Below are positions 23,478 through 32,349 of a stretch of DNA of 64,000 nt, in pieces. This DNA is from Lentzea xinjiangensis (GTDB taxonomy: Bacteria; Actinomycetota; Actinomycetes; Mycobacteriales; Pseudonocardiaceae). The DNA lies in assembly GCF_900110955.1 (NCBI RefSeq), contig NZ_FOFR01000003.1:62001-126000 (forward strand), in the 5' to 3' direction. The translations under genes were made by a program, and so were the position numbers. Positions within the stretch are counted from its first letter, which is position 1, and each line of letters begins with the position of its first letter. The notes beneath the pieces were generated by a model. It saw nothing but the letters and a program-made list of their open reading frames with translations, was not told the DNA's origin and ran no database searches.

Positions 23478-25321
23478 CGGCCCCACCACTCCAGCACCGC
23501 GTCGAAGCGCTGCCTGCGGTGCCGCGGCTGCCCCGACCGGGTCAGCTCGTGCCCCTCACCCGGGAAGATCAGCATCTCCGCCTCGACGCCACGCCGCTTC
23601 AACGCCACGAACATGCGCTGGGCCTGCTCGAGCGGGCAGCGCCAGTCCTGCTCGGAGTGCACGACGGCGAACGGCAGGTTGATCTTCTCGGCGTAGGTCA
23701 GCGGCGACATCCGCTGCTGGGCCTCGGGATCGGTGCCGCAGTAGGCGTCGGTGAAGAAGTAGCCGATGTCCGACGAGCCGGAGAAGGAGTCCCACGCGTT
23801 GACTGCGCGTTCGCTCCAGGCCGCCTTGAAGCGCTCGCCGTGGTGCGCGGACAGCCACGACGTCATGAAGCCGCCGTACGAGCCGCCCATCACGCCGACG
23901 CGCTCGGCGTCGCAGTCCGGACGCGCGAGGGCGACGTCCAGCAGGGACAGCACGTCGTCCACGTCCACGGTGCCGAACCGGCCGACCACCGCCTGCCCGT
24001 GGGACTGGCCGTAGCCCGCGGAGCCGCGCGGGTTCGGCAGCACGACGGCGTACCCGGCCGAGGCGTAGACCTGGGCCTCGTCGTAGAAACCCCAGCTGTG
24101 GTACATGAACGGGCCGCCGTGCACCGCCAGGACCACGGGGTGCGGGCCGTCGCCGTCGGGCAGCACCAGCCAGCCGTGCACCGGGTAGCCGTCGGAGGCC
24201 GAGCCGGAGAGCTCCACGACCCGGCGGGCCGGCACCGACTGCAACGCCGTGCGCACACCGGTTCCGACGAACTCGACCTGGCCGGGGCTGTCCGGAGTGG
24301 ACACGACGGCGACCACTGTGGACCCGTCGGTCGCGAACGAGCGCACCGCGGCACCGGCGCCCGCGAGCACCTCGCCGGGTCCGCCGTCGAACGGGATCCG
24401 GCGGAGCTCCAGCGCCCCGCGGTTGCGCACGACGAGCAGCACCCCGGCGGAGTCCGCCACGGGCTGCCCGGAAAGCCGTTCCACGTCAACGGTTTCCTCG
24501 TCGGTGAGCCGCACGGGGCCGGCACCGTCGAGCGACGACCGCCACAGGCCGTGGTTGCGCGCCACGGCGTCGATCCCGGTGAACTCGGTGCCCAGCCAGT
24601 ACAGCGAGGAGCCGGCGACGAACGGCATGGAGACCTCGCCGGCGCCGCGCACCAGCAGCGACACCTCACCACCCGCGGCGGGCACGGTGCAGAGGTCGGA
24701 GTGCAGCGTCTCGACCGCGCCGAGATCGCGCGGTGTCACGAACACCAGCGTCTCGTCGTCGATCCACGCCGGGTCGGAGACGTCGAAGGAGCCGTCGGTC
24801 ACCTCGGACACCACGCCGTCGAGGGTCACGACGTGCAGGCGCGGGCGGCGGTCGGCGAGGAACCCGACGTCGTCGACGCGGTAGTCCAGCCGCGTGATGC
24901 GGCGCGGCGCCTCGGCCTCGGGGCCGTCGTCGGTCGTGCCGTAGCGGCCGTGCTCCGGCACGCGGGCGACGAACGCGATCCGGGACGAGTCCGGCGACCA
25001 CACGGGCGCGCCGGCGCCGAGCGGCAGGTCGGTCAGCTTGCGCGGCTCGCCGCCGTCCACCGGCATGACGTGGAGCTGCGGCTTGGCTTTTCCGCTGACG
25101 CGGAGGAAAGCGACCCACCGACCGTCGGGGGAAATGCGCTGCGCATTGTCGCGGTCACCGTGGGTCCACGGTGTCGTCGTGCCGTCGGGGAACACCCGGT
25201 GCAGGCCGCCCCGGTAGGTGTTCCGGTCGAGGTCGGGTGTGGTGATGCTGACCAGCACCAGGTCTCCGGACACGGCGACGGTGCCGGGCGTGGTGAGCAG
25301 CTGCAGGTCTTCTGGGCGCAC
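23462..25321 (-). CDS. S9 family peptidase (acylaminoacyl-peptidase / prolyl oligopeptidase type)
   Basis: 619 aa, GTG 25321 (MRPEDLQLLTTPGTVAVSGD). TAGCGT lies 7 nt upstream, so the mRNA is leaderless. An N-terminal beta-propeller with WD-like blades (RISPDGRWVAFLR, PVWSPDSSRIAFVAR) is followed by an alpha/beta hydrolase domain from about residue 370. The nucleophile is in VMGGSYGGFMTSW (Ser about 480), the acid in SEQDWRCPLEQAQ and the His in FPGEGHELTR. The oxyanion region is HGGPFMYHSWGF. There is no signal peptide, so it is cytosolic. It should remove acylated or unblocked residues from short peptides. Its 3' end overlaps the DUF6236 gene by 16 nt. Confidence 0.9.
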   Translation of the reverse strand: MRPEDLQLLTTPGTVAVSGDLVLVSITTPDLDRNTYRGGLHRVFPDGTTTPWTHGDRDNAQRISPDGRWVAFLRVSGKAKPQLHVMPVDGGEPRKLTDLPLGAGAPVWSPDSSRIAFVARVPEHGRYGTTDDGPEAEAPRRITRLDYRVDDVGFLADRRPRLHVVTLDGVVSEVTDGSFDVSDPAWIDDETLVFVTPRDLGAVETLHSDLCTVPAAGGEVSLLVRGAGEVSMPFVAGSSLYWLGTEFTGIDAVARNHGLWRSSLDGAGPVRLTDEETVDVERLSGQPVADSAGVLLVVRNRGALELRRIPFDGGPGEVLAGAGAAVRSFATDGSTVVAVVSTPDSPGQVEFVGTGVRTALQSVPARRVVELSGSASDGYPVHGWLVLPDGDGPHPVVLAVHGGPFMYHSWGFYDEAQVYASAGYAVVLPNPRGSAGYGQSHGQAVVGRFGTVDVDDVLSLLDVALARPDCDAERVGVMGGSYGGFMTSWLSAHHGERFKAAWSERAVNAWDSFSGSSDIGYFFTDAYCGTDPEAQQRMSPLTYAEKINLPFAVVHSEQDWRCPLEQAQRMFVALKRRGVEAEMLIFPGEGHELTRSGQPRHRRQRFDAVLEWWGRYLKA

Positions 25322-25328
25322 GGCGTGG

Positions 25329-25403
25329 ACGCTAACAGAACTTGTTAGCAAAGCTCAGAGTTGTTTGTTGACCGATCACAAAAATTGACTCGCGGCATAG
25401 ATT
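25329..25403. promoter_or_regulatory. Divergent promoter region with a 19-bp palindrome
   Basis: GCTAACAGAACTTGTTAGC (25331-25349) is a perfect 7-bp inverted repeat with a 5-bp centre. Its left arm covers the minus-strand -10 TAGCGT (25334-25329) of the S9 peptidase. On the plus strand TAGATT (25398-25403) lies 7 nt before the amidohydrolase ATG. Both genes have no ribosome-binding site and appear leaderless. The palindrome is placed to block the peptidase promoter. The regulator is unknown and not adjacent. Confidence 0.6.
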
Positions 25404-25410
25404 TCCGCGT

Positions 25411-26613
25411 ATGACGCGCATCGTGTTCTCTGGTGGCCGGGTCTTCACCGGCCGGACGACGGAGCCCGGCGACGTGGTGGTCGAGGGCGACCGCATCGTC
25501 GACGTGGGCATCGGGCTCGACGGCGACACCGTCGTCGACGCGACCGGCCACACGGTCCTGCCCGGGCTGTTCGACTGCCACGTGCACTTCATGCTCAGCG
25601 GCTCCGACCTGGTGCGGTCGCTGAACACGCCGTTCTCGCTGAGGTTCTACGAGGCGATCGGCAACATGAGGGCGACGCTGCGGTGCGGCATCACCACGGT
25701 CCGCGACGCGCTCGGCGCCGACCTGGGGGTCGCGGAGGCCGTCCGGCGCGGCCTGGTGCCGGGCCCGCGGATGCAGATCGCGATCAACATGGTGTCGCAG
25801 ACCGGCGGCCACAACGACGACTGGATGCAGTGCGGCGCGCACATCTCGCCGCCGCTGCACCCCGGGCTGCCCGACACCGTCGCCGACGGTCCCGAGGAGC
25901 TGCGCAAGGTCGTCCGCACGCTGGTCCGGCACGGCGCCGACATCATCAAGATCGCGTCGAGCGGCGGCGTGCTGTCCCCGCGCAGCAACCCCCGGCACGC
26001 GCACTTCCGCGACGAGGAGATCGCGATGATCGTGCAGGAGGCGCGTGCCGCGGGCATCGCGGTCATGTCCCACGCGATGAGCGGCGACGGCATCCTCACG
26101 GCCGTGCGCAACGGCGTCCGCTCGATCGAGCACGGCGTGTTCCTCACCGACTCCGGCGTCGAGGCGATGCTGGAGAACGGCACCTGGCTCGTGCCGACGC
26201 TGATGGCGCCGCGCATGGTGCTCGACCAGGCAGCGGCCGGCGTGGCGATCTCGGACGTCATCCTGGAGAAGGCGAAGTCCGTTGTCGCCCAGCACTTCCA
26301 GTCGTTCCAGAAGGCGTACCGGGCCGGGGTGAAGATCGCGATGGGCACCGACTCCGGGGTCGGCGCGCACGGCGACAACCTGACCGAGCTCACGCTGATG
26401 GCCGAGTACGGCATGTCGCCCGCCGAGGCGATCCACGCGACCACCAGGTCCGCCGCCGAGCTGATGGGGCTCGAGGACGAACTCGGCGAGCTCGCCCCTG
26501 GCAAGCTCGCCGATCTCGTTCTCGTGGAGGGTGACGCCGAGCAGCACGTGAAGGCCGGAACGCTGAAGCAGGCCATCCGCGCCGTCTACCAGAACGGCGT
26601 CTCCGTGCTCTGA
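25411..26613 (+). CDS. Metal-dependent amidohydrolase (imidazolonepropionase/prolidase-like)
   Basis: 400 aa, ATG 25411 on a leaderless mRNA. Amidohydrolase superfamily hallmarks: LPGLFDCHVHFM (His57, His59), a likely carboxylated Lys in ADIIKIASSGGV, His in VMSHAMSGDG, His in SIEHGVFL and Asp in IAMGTDSGVGAHG. A full binuclear metal set is present, so it should be active. The GGHNDDW and GVLSPRSNP segments match the group that includes Xaa-Pro dipeptidases and organophosphate or carbamate-type hydrolases. It is divergent from an S9 peptidase, which would fit peptide salvage. No signal peptide. Confidence 0.85.
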   Translation: MTRIVFSGGRVFTGRTTEPGDVVVEGDRIVDVGIGLDGDTVVDATGHTVLPGLFDCHVHFMLSGSDLVRSLNTPFSLRFYEAIGNMRATLRCGITTVRDALGADLGVAEAVRRGLVPGPRMQIAINMVSQTGGHNDDWMQCGAHISPPLHPGLPDTVADGPEELRKVVRTLVRHGADIIKIASSGGVLSPRSNPRHAHFRDEEIAMIVQEARAAGIAVMSHAMSGDGILTAVRNGVRSIEHGVFLTDSGVEAMLENGTWLVPTLMAPRMVLDQAAAGVAISDVILEKAKSVVAQHFQSFQKAYRAGVKIAMGTDSGVGAHGDNLTELTLMAEYGMSPAEAIHATTRSAAELMGLEDELGELAPGKLADLVLVEGDAEQHVKAGTLKQAIRAVYQNGVSVL

Positions 26614-26780
26614 GACGAACTGATTCCACTCGAGCGAACTCGGTTGATCCGTTCGAGGGAACATCGGCGGAAGAGGAGTTCAGCACCCGAAGTTCCAATA
26701 CACAGTGGTCAGTTCCCGGCGATCCATCTCTTGAGCGCGTTCGATCGCCCGCCAGCTCCCACTGACCTGGAACAGGATCC

Positions 26781-27869
26781 ATGAAGACAACCGACAGCGA
26801 ATCCTCCTCAGGTCGGGGCAGCTCGGTGCTCCGGGAGCTGCTGTGGCTCGCCCCGACCATCGCCGTCACCGCGTTCGTGGTCGTGCTGGTCATGACGTCA
26901 GGTGATGCCGAGACCCTGGCCGCCGTGATCGGCATCGTCCTCGCCGTTCTCGGCATCGCGATTTCGTTCATCCTCTTCCGCCTGCAGTCGTCCACGCACG
27001 TCCGATCCTCGGCAGGTCGTCCCGCGGGGATCCGGTCGCACGTCCTTTCGTACACGACGTCAGCGGTGCTGGTCGCCCTGAGCACGATGTGGCCGTTCTC
27101 CGGCGATGACCCGGACCTCTACTTCGACCGCGACCAGTTGCGAGTCGCCATCAACGGCGAGCTCCCCGGCTGGAGCCTCGAGACGGGAGGGGAGAAGGAG
27201 GGGTTCGACATCGCTCTGGCCAAGCACATCCAGAAGGCCTACGGGATCAAGGAGATCAAGTGGGTCAAGGTGAGCCAGGCCCAGCGGGAGCACATGTGGG
27301 ACGGGACCCAGAACACCGAAGAGGTCGATCTGGTGATTTCGGCGTTCTCCATCACCCCGGAACGACTCGCCATGTTCGACATGGCCGGCCCCTACTACCT
27401 CGACAAGTCCATGGCGCTCGCGAACGGTGACAAGCCGCAGGTCAAACGAGGAGAAATCCTGCGCGGGTGCGCGGTCGAGGGAACAACCGGCAAGCACAGG
27501 CTCGCCGATGTGCAGGCGCGCATCGGCAAAGACCTCGGCGCGATCATGTTCGTCGACGTCCCGGAGAAGCTGTCGACCTGTTACAAGGAGTTCTTCGACG
27601 ACAGCGACACGAAGTACATCGCTTCGGACTGGAGCATCATCCGCGTCTTCAACCAGAACGCCACGATCGTCGAGGCCGACGCCGACCGCGTTCCGCTCGT
27701 GACCGTGTCGATGCCCGATGCGCAGGACTCCGCCCGGCAGGCTTACGGCGTCGCACTCCGGCAGAACCACCCGAACGTGTGCCGCGACCTCTCCGACAAG
27801 ATCGCCGACTTCCTGAAGCACAGGTGGGACGACGAGTTCATGTCGACGCTCGGAACCAGGGGCTGCTGA
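26781..27869 (+). CDS. Membrane-anchored family 3 solute-binding protein
   Basis: 362 aa, ATG 26781 after an AGGA site. Three hydrophobic segments (about residues 20-41, 45-67 and 85-103) precede a periplasmic-type SBP_bac_3 domain: DQLRVAINGELPGWS, KEGFDIALAKHIQKAYGI, VDLVISAFSITPERLAMFDMAGPYY, CAVEGTTGKHRLADV and NPNVCRDL-type C-terminus. With three TMs and a cytosolic N-terminus the binding domain would face outward. No permease or ATPase is adjacent. Codon use is less GC-rich than the neighbours, which could indicate transfer. It probably senses or binds an amino acid. A terminator follows at 27928. Confidence 0.8.
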   Translation: MKTTDSESSSGRGSSVLRELLWLAPTIAVTAFVVVLVMTSGDAETLAAVIGIVLAVLGIAISFILFRLQSSTHVRSSAGRPAGIRSHVLSYTTSAVLVALSTMWPFSGDDPDLYFDRDQLRVAINGELPGWSLETGGEKEGFDIALAKHIQKAYGIKEIKWVKVSQAQREHMWDGTQNTEEVDLVISAFSITPERLAMFDMAGPYYLDKSMALANGDKPQVKRGEILRGCAVEGTTGKHRLADVQARIGKDLGAIMFVDVPEKLSTCYKEFFDDSDTKYIASDWSIIRVFNQNATIVEADADRVPLVTVSMPDAQDSARQAYGVALRQNHPNVCRDLSDKIADFLKHRWDDEFMSTLGTRGC

Positions 27870-27927
27870 AGGACTGGCACCGACCGGCCGCGGTCGATCC
27901 GAACTACTGCAACGTTCGCTGACGCGG

Positions 27928-27959
27928 AAGTGGCCCGCGTCCTAGGACACGGGCCACTT
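27928..27959. terminator. Bidirectional terminator
   Basis: AAGTGGCCCG and CGGGCCACTT form a perfect 10-bp stem with a 12-nt loop, between the convergent solute-binding protein and terC genes. A-rich and T-rich ends of the stem support use from both sides. Confidence 0.8.
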
Positions 27960-27971
27960 CGGGAGACCGGG

Positions 27972-28982
27972 CTAGTGGTGGGCGTCGGCGTCGGCACCGA
28001 TGTGCTTGGCGGCTTCCGGGTGGCGCTTCACCTTGAGGAGGCTGGCGATCGTCGTGATCGCCAGCACGCCGATGATCACCGACAGCGAGACCTCGATGCC
28101 GATGGTCGGTACGTGGAACGGCTCGCCGCCGTTGAGGAACGGCAGGCTGTTGGTGTGCAGCGCTTCGAGGATCAGCTTCACGCCGATGAAGCCGAGGATC
28201 ACCGACAGGCCGATCGACAGGTAGACGAGCTTCGCGAGCAGGCCGCCGAGCAGGAAGTACAGCTGGCGCAGGCCCATCAGCGCGAACGCGTTGGCCGTGA
28301 ACACCAGGAACGGCTCCTTGGTGAGGCCGAAGATCGCGGGGATCGAGTCGAGCGCGAACAGCAGGTCGGTGGAGCCGATCGCGACCATCACGATGAACAT
28401 CGGGGTCACGAAGCGCTTGCCGTCGATCTTGATGAACGACTTGGAGCCGTGGAAGTCGTTGGTCACCGGGAAAACCTTGCGCACCATGCGCAGCATCAGG
28501 TTCTCCTTGTACTCCTCCTCGTCGTCGTGGCTCTCCCGCGCCAGCTGCCAGCCGGTGTAGATGAGGAACGCGCCGAAGATGAAGAAGACCCAGCTGAACT
28601 TCGCGATGAGCGCCGCGCCGAGCGCGATGAAGATGCCGCGCATGACGAGCGCGAGCAGGATGCCGATCAGCAGCACCTTGTGCTGGTGGATCGCGGGCAC
28701 CTTGAACGTCGTCATGATGATCAAGAAGATGAACAGGTTGTCGACGCTCAACGAGTACTCGGTGATGTACCCCGCGAAGAACTCCGTCGCGTACTGACCA
28801 CCGGAGAAGTACCAGACACCGACGCCGAAGACGGCGGCCATGGCCACGTAGAAGGTCACCCAGCGGGCGGCTTCACCGATCGTCACCTCATGGGGCTTTC
28901 GATCGACGATCACGAGGTCCACGGCGAGCAGGACGAGCAGACCTGCGATCGTAGCGATCCACATCCATGCGGGGACGTTCAC
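27972..28982 (-). CDS. TerC family integral membrane protein
   Basis: 336 aa from GTG 28982 (MNVPAWMWIATIAGLLVLLAV), preceded by GGAGG at the right distance. It has nine or so TM helices and the TerC core: EYITEYSLSVDNLFIFLIIM with the Asn-Asp pair, an acidic loop (ESHDDEEEYKE), and the second VAIGSTDLLFALDSIPAIFGLT with the Asp residues of the metal path. TerC/Alx-type proteins export manganese or supply metal to exported enzymes. A candidate Mn-sensing yybP-ykoY leader lies upstream, which supports Mn2+ homeostasis. The tail is His-rich (HIGADADAHH). Confidence 0.9.
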   Translation of the reverse strand: MNVPAWMWIATIAGLLVLLAVDLVIVDRKPHEVTIGEAARWVTFYVAMAAVFGVGVWYFSGGQYATEFFAGYITEYSLSVDNLFIFLIIMTTFKVPAIHQHKVLLIGILLALVMRGIFIALGAALIAKFSWVFFIFGAFLIYTGWQLARESHDDEEEYKENLMLRMVRKVFPVTNDFHGSKSFIKIDGKRFVTPMFIVMVAIGSTDLLFALDSIPAIFGLTKEPFLVFTANAFALMGLRQLYFLLGGLLAKLVYLSIGLSVILGFIGVKLILEALHTNSLPFLNGGEPFHVPTIGIEVSLSVIIGVLAITTIASLLKVKRHPEAAKHIGADADAHH

Positions 28983-29011
28983 AACCCAACCTCCGGGACT
29001 TTTAGCGCACG

Positions 29012-29130
29012 CCAAATACACCCGGAGGTCTCCTCCGCCGCCGAGAGAAGCTCTCGAACGACCGACGGCACCGGAAGCTCCACGCCGAGCTCCGTACTGA
29101 CGACACCGCCGCTTAGGGAGTACTCCCCTC
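29012..29130 (-). ncRNA. Candidate yybP-ykoY manganese riboswitch upstream of terC
   Basis: On the minus strand the 5' part reads GAGGGGAGTACTCCCTAAGC (29130-29111), then GTGTCGTCAGTACGGAGC about 8 nt later, then a long hairpin, and near the 3' end GGAGACCTCCGGGTGTATTT. GGGGAGUA followed by CGUCANUACG-like and CCGGG elements are features of yybP-ykoY leaders, which control terC/alx and mntP genes in response to Mn2+. The element ends about 30 nt before the terC GTG and the ribosome-binding site GGAGG lies just after it. I cannot check the covariance model. Confidence 0.65.
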
Positions 29131-29339
29131 CATCCTGCGTGAATATTGTGCTCCACGAGGGTCGGTCGGCGCCACACAGGGTGATCAGACCCACGCGACC
29201 AGGTGCAACGGGAATAAGAGGGGGCCGGCGGGGCATCGAGCCGCCGTTACCTGAAGCTCGGCTGAAGATCCACTCATGCTGAGACCACGGGCGGATCCCT
29301 CCCGGTCGTTCTCAGCGGAACTCGCCTATCGTCTGCGTT

Positions 29340-32177
29340 GTGTCCCGCCTCTCCCGCATTCGCGGCAGGTGGTCAATCCCCGCAGCGGTCGTCGTGCTCG
29401 CCCTCATCGCAGGTGGCGTGTACTTCACCCGTTCAGGCGACGACCCCGCGCCCGTGACGTTCAGAGAAGCGATCATCGACGCACCCGAGGGGCCCGACAG
29501 CCCGCAGACGGTGAACATCGAGACGCGCCTCTACCTCCCCCAGCAGACGCCCGCGCCCGCGATCATGCTCGCGCACGGTTTCGGCGGCAGCCTCCGCAGC
29601 GTGCACACCCAGGCGGAGGAGTTCGCCCGGCGCGGCTTCGTCGTCCTGACGTGGTCCGCTCGCGGTTTCGGCCGCAGCACCGGCCAGATCGCGCTGAACT
29701 CGCTCGACCGCGAGGTCCGCGACGCGCAGAAGCTGCTCGACTTCCTCGGCACACGTGACGAGGTGCAGAAGGACAGCGGCGGCGACCCGCGCGTCGGCGT
29801 GACAGGCGCGTCGTACGGCGGTGCGCTCTCGCTGCTGCTCGCGGGCGTCGACAAGCGCGTCGACACCCTTGTCCCCGTCATCACCTACAACGACCTCGCG
29901 CAGTCGCTGCTGCCGAACTCGGCCCTCGCGACACCGCGCTCGGACGCCACGCCGGCCGCGACCGCGTTCGGCGAGGACGGCATCTTCAAGCGGTCGTGGG
30001 CGGGCATCTTCTTCTCCGCGGGCATGACGTCGATCGACCTCTCCTCGCCCACCGGCGAGGCGCCCGAGATGGGCCAGACGGAGTCGAACCAGCCCGCCGT
30101 GCAGCAGCCGCCGGCCGGTGGCTCGGGCGCGCAGGGCCAGCAGCCGCCGACGCCGTCGCTGGGCGCGTGCGGCCGCTTCCGCCCGGAGGTGTGCACCGCC
30201 TACACCGAGGTCGCCACCACGGGCCGCGCCTCGCAGCAGACGCTCGACCTGCTGCGCAAGTCGTCCCCCGTCGCGGTGACCGACCGGATCAGCCAGCCGA
30301 CGATGCTGGTGCAGGGCGAGCAGGACACCCTGTTCGGCCTCGACCAGTCCGACGCGACCGCGCGCCAGATCGCCGCGGCCGGCGGCAAGGTGAAGATGGT
30401 CTGGTACGCGGGCGGCCACGACGGCGGCAACCCCGGCACGTCCCTGCGCGGCGAGATCGCCGACTGGATGGCGTTCCACCTGCAGGGCAGGGGGACCGAC
30501 CCCGGCACCGGCTTCGAGTACGCGGTGCAGGGCGCGTTCCGCTCGTCCGGCACGCCGTCGCTGCGCACCGTGGTCGCGCCGGCCTACCCCGGTCTGTCCC
30601 CCGGCTCGTCCGCCGAGCGCCGGACGCTCAAGCTGAACGGCCGCGAGCAGGTGGCGGTGAACCCCGCCGGCGGCAACCCGGCGGCGATCAGCAACCTGCC
30701 GGGCCTCGGTTCCGCTCTCTCCCGGTCGTCGGCGATCTCGTCGCGGCTGTCGATCGACCTGCCGGGCCAGGCCGCGGTGTTCACCTCCGACGCCCTGGAG
30801 TCGCAGCTGCTGCTCACGGGGTCGTCGACGGTGCGGCTGCGCGTCGCCCGCGGCGACCAGACCTCCGGCGAGGCGATCCTGTTCGCGAAGCTCTACGACG
30901 TGGCCGCCGACGGCTCGCGGGTGCTGCCGGGCTCGGCCGTCGCGCCGTTCCGCGTGGCGCTGCCGCCGGACGGCTCGGCCGCCGAGGTGACCGTGACGCT
31001 GCCGCCGGCCGTGCGGCCCGTCGAGAGCGAGCACAAGCTGGCTCTGGTCGTGTCGACGACGGACCAGGCGTTCGCGAACGCCGAACAGCCCGCCGCGTAC
31101 CGCATCTCGCTGGCCTCCGACGAGATCTCGGTGCCGGTGGTGTCCGGCCGCAACGTGACGACGGGCTTCCCGACCGGGGCCCTGTGGGGCATCGTGGTCG
31201 CGCTGCTGGTGCTGATCGGCGCCGGCGTCGTCGCGATGTTCCGCCGCCGCCTCGCGCACGACTCGGACCCCGACCTGGCCGGCGTGCCGCTGGTCATCTC
31301 GAACCTGACCAAGTCCTACCCCGGTGGCCTGACCGCGGTGAAGGACCTGTCGTTCCGCGTGGAGCACGGCCAGGTCCTCGGCCTGCTCGGCCCGAACGGC
31401 GCGGGCAAGACGACGACCCTGCGCATGGTCATGGGCCTGATTCACCCGTCCGAGGGCCACATCCGGGTCTTCGGCCACAAGGTGACGCCGGGTGCGCCCG
31501 TGCTGTCGCGCATCGGTTCGTTCGTCGAGGGCTCCGGCTTCCTGCCGCACCTCTCCGGCGCCGCGAACCTGCGGCTGTACTGGGCGGCGACCGGACGTCC
31601 GCTGGAGGAGGCGCACGTCGAGGAGGCCCTGGAGATCGCGGGCCTCGGCGACGCGGTGCACCGCAGGGTGCGCACGTACAGCCAGGGCATGCGCCAGCGG
31701 CTGGCGATCGCGCAGGCCATGCTCGGCCTCCCGGACCTGCTGATCCTGGACGAGCCGACCAACGGGCTCGACCCGCCCCAGATCCACCAGATGCGCGAGG
31801 TCCTGCGCCGCTACGCCGCGGCCGGCCGCACGGTGCTGGTGTCGTCGCACCTGCTGGCCGAGGTGGAGCAGACCTGTTCGCACGTGGTCGTGATGCACAA
31901 GGGCCAGCTCGTCGCCGCGGGCGAGGTGGCCGACATCGCGGCGGGCGGCGGCGAGGCGACCTTCCGCGTCGACGCCCCGGCGAAGGCGGCCGACGTGCTG
32001 CGGGGCCTCGAAGGCGTGCACGACGTGCACGAGGACGAGGACGCCGTGCACGCGTCGCTGAACGGCGTCCCGCGCGCCGCCGCGCTGTCCGCTCTCGTGG
32101 CGGCCGGTGTGGCGGTGGACCAGGCGGGTCCGCGCCGCAGGCTGGAAGACGCGTTCCTGGAGCTGGTCGGTGAATGA
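29340..32177 (+). CDS. ABC exporter ATPase fused to an extracellular alpha/beta hydrolase
   Basis: 945 aa, GTG 29340; TATCGT lies 7 nt upstream and there is no ribosome-binding site, so the mRNA is leaderless. After an N-terminal TM (about 13-28, AAVVVLALIAGGVYF) comes an S15/CocE-like hydrolase: MLAHGFGGS, TGASYGGAL (Ser about 158), VQGEQDTLFGLDQS (Asp about 329) and YAGGHDGGNPG (His about 360). A beta-rich domain follows (about 420-600). A second TM lies at about 613-635 (GALWGIVVALLVLIGAGVVA), then a cytosolic ABC domain with GLLGPNGAGKTTTL (681-694), the signature YSQGMRQRLAIAQAM and Walker B LLILDEPTNGLDP. So one polypeptide has both an outside hydrolase and an inside NBD. A permease gene lies two short genes downstream. 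Confidence 0.9.
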   Translation: MSRLSRIRGRWSIPAAVVVLALIAGGVYFTRSGDDPAPVTFREAIIDAPEGPDSPQTVNIETRLYLPQQTPAPAIMLAHGFGGSLRSVHTQAEEFARRGFVVLTWSARGFGRSTGQIALNSLDREVRDAQKLLDFLGTRDEVQKDSGGDPRVGVTGASYGGALSLLLAGVDKRVDTLVPVITYNDLAQSLLPNSALATPRSDATPAATAFGEDGIFKRSWAGIFFSAGMTSIDLSSPTGEAPEMGQTESNQPAVQQPPAGGSGAQGQQPPTPSLGACGRFRPEVCTAYTEVATTGRASQQTLDLLRKSSPVAVTDRISQPTMLVQGEQDTLFGLDQSDATARQIAAAGGKVKMVWYAGGHDGGNPGTSLRGEIADWMAFHLQGRGTDPGTGFEYAVQGAFRSSGTPSLRTVVAPAYPGLSPGSSAERRTLKLNGREQVAVNPAGGNPAAISNLPGLGSALSRSSAISSRLSIDLPGQAAVFTSDALESQLLLTGSSTVRLRVARGDQTSGEAILFAKLYDVAADGSRVLPGSAVAPFRVALPPDGSAAEVTVTLPPAVRPVESEHKLALVVSTTDQAFANAEQPAAYRISLASDEISVPVVSGRNVTTGFPTGALWGIVVALLVLIGAGVVAMFRRRLAHDSDPDLAGVPLVISNLTKSYPGGLTAVKDLSFRVEHGQVLGLLGPNGAGKTTTLRMVMGLIHPSEGHIRVFGHKVTPGAPVLSRIGSFVEGSGFLPHLSGAANLRLYWAATGRPLEEAHVEEALEIAGLGDAVHRRVRTYSQGMRQRLAIAQAMLGLPDLLILDEPTNGLDPPQIHQMREVLRRYAAAGRTVLVSSHLLAEVEQTCSHVVVMHKGQLVAAGEVADIAAGGGEATFRVDAPAKAADVLRGLEGVHDVHEDEDAVHASLNGVPRAAALSALVAAGVAVDQAGPRRRLEDAFLELVGE

Positions 32178-32349
32178 CTTCCTGATGGCAGCGGCGTCCG
32201 CCACGGCGGCGGGCGCCCCGGGCTCCGGCGCGCTCGAGGTGCTGGCCGGGGCCGGTCTCGACCTGACCGACGAAACCATCGCCGACGGAATCACCACCGG
32301 CGGGACCACCACCGGCGAGACGATGCAGGACGAGGAGGGCGGCGAATGA
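32170..32349 (+). CDS. Small disordered protein between ATPase and permease
   Basis: 59 aa if the GTG at 32170 is used; it overlaps the ATPase stop by 8 nt (an internal ATG at 32185 is an alternative). The sequence is low-complexity: AAASATAAGAPGSGALEV, then a Thr/Gly/Glu-rich end (ITTGGTTTGETMQDEEGGE). Its stop overlaps the next start (ATGA). The unbroken chain of start/stop overlaps argues for real translation. No homologue is recognised. Confidence 0.45.
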   Translation: MNDFLMAAASATAAGAPGSGALEVLAGAGLDLTDETIADGITTGGTTTGETMQDEEGGE

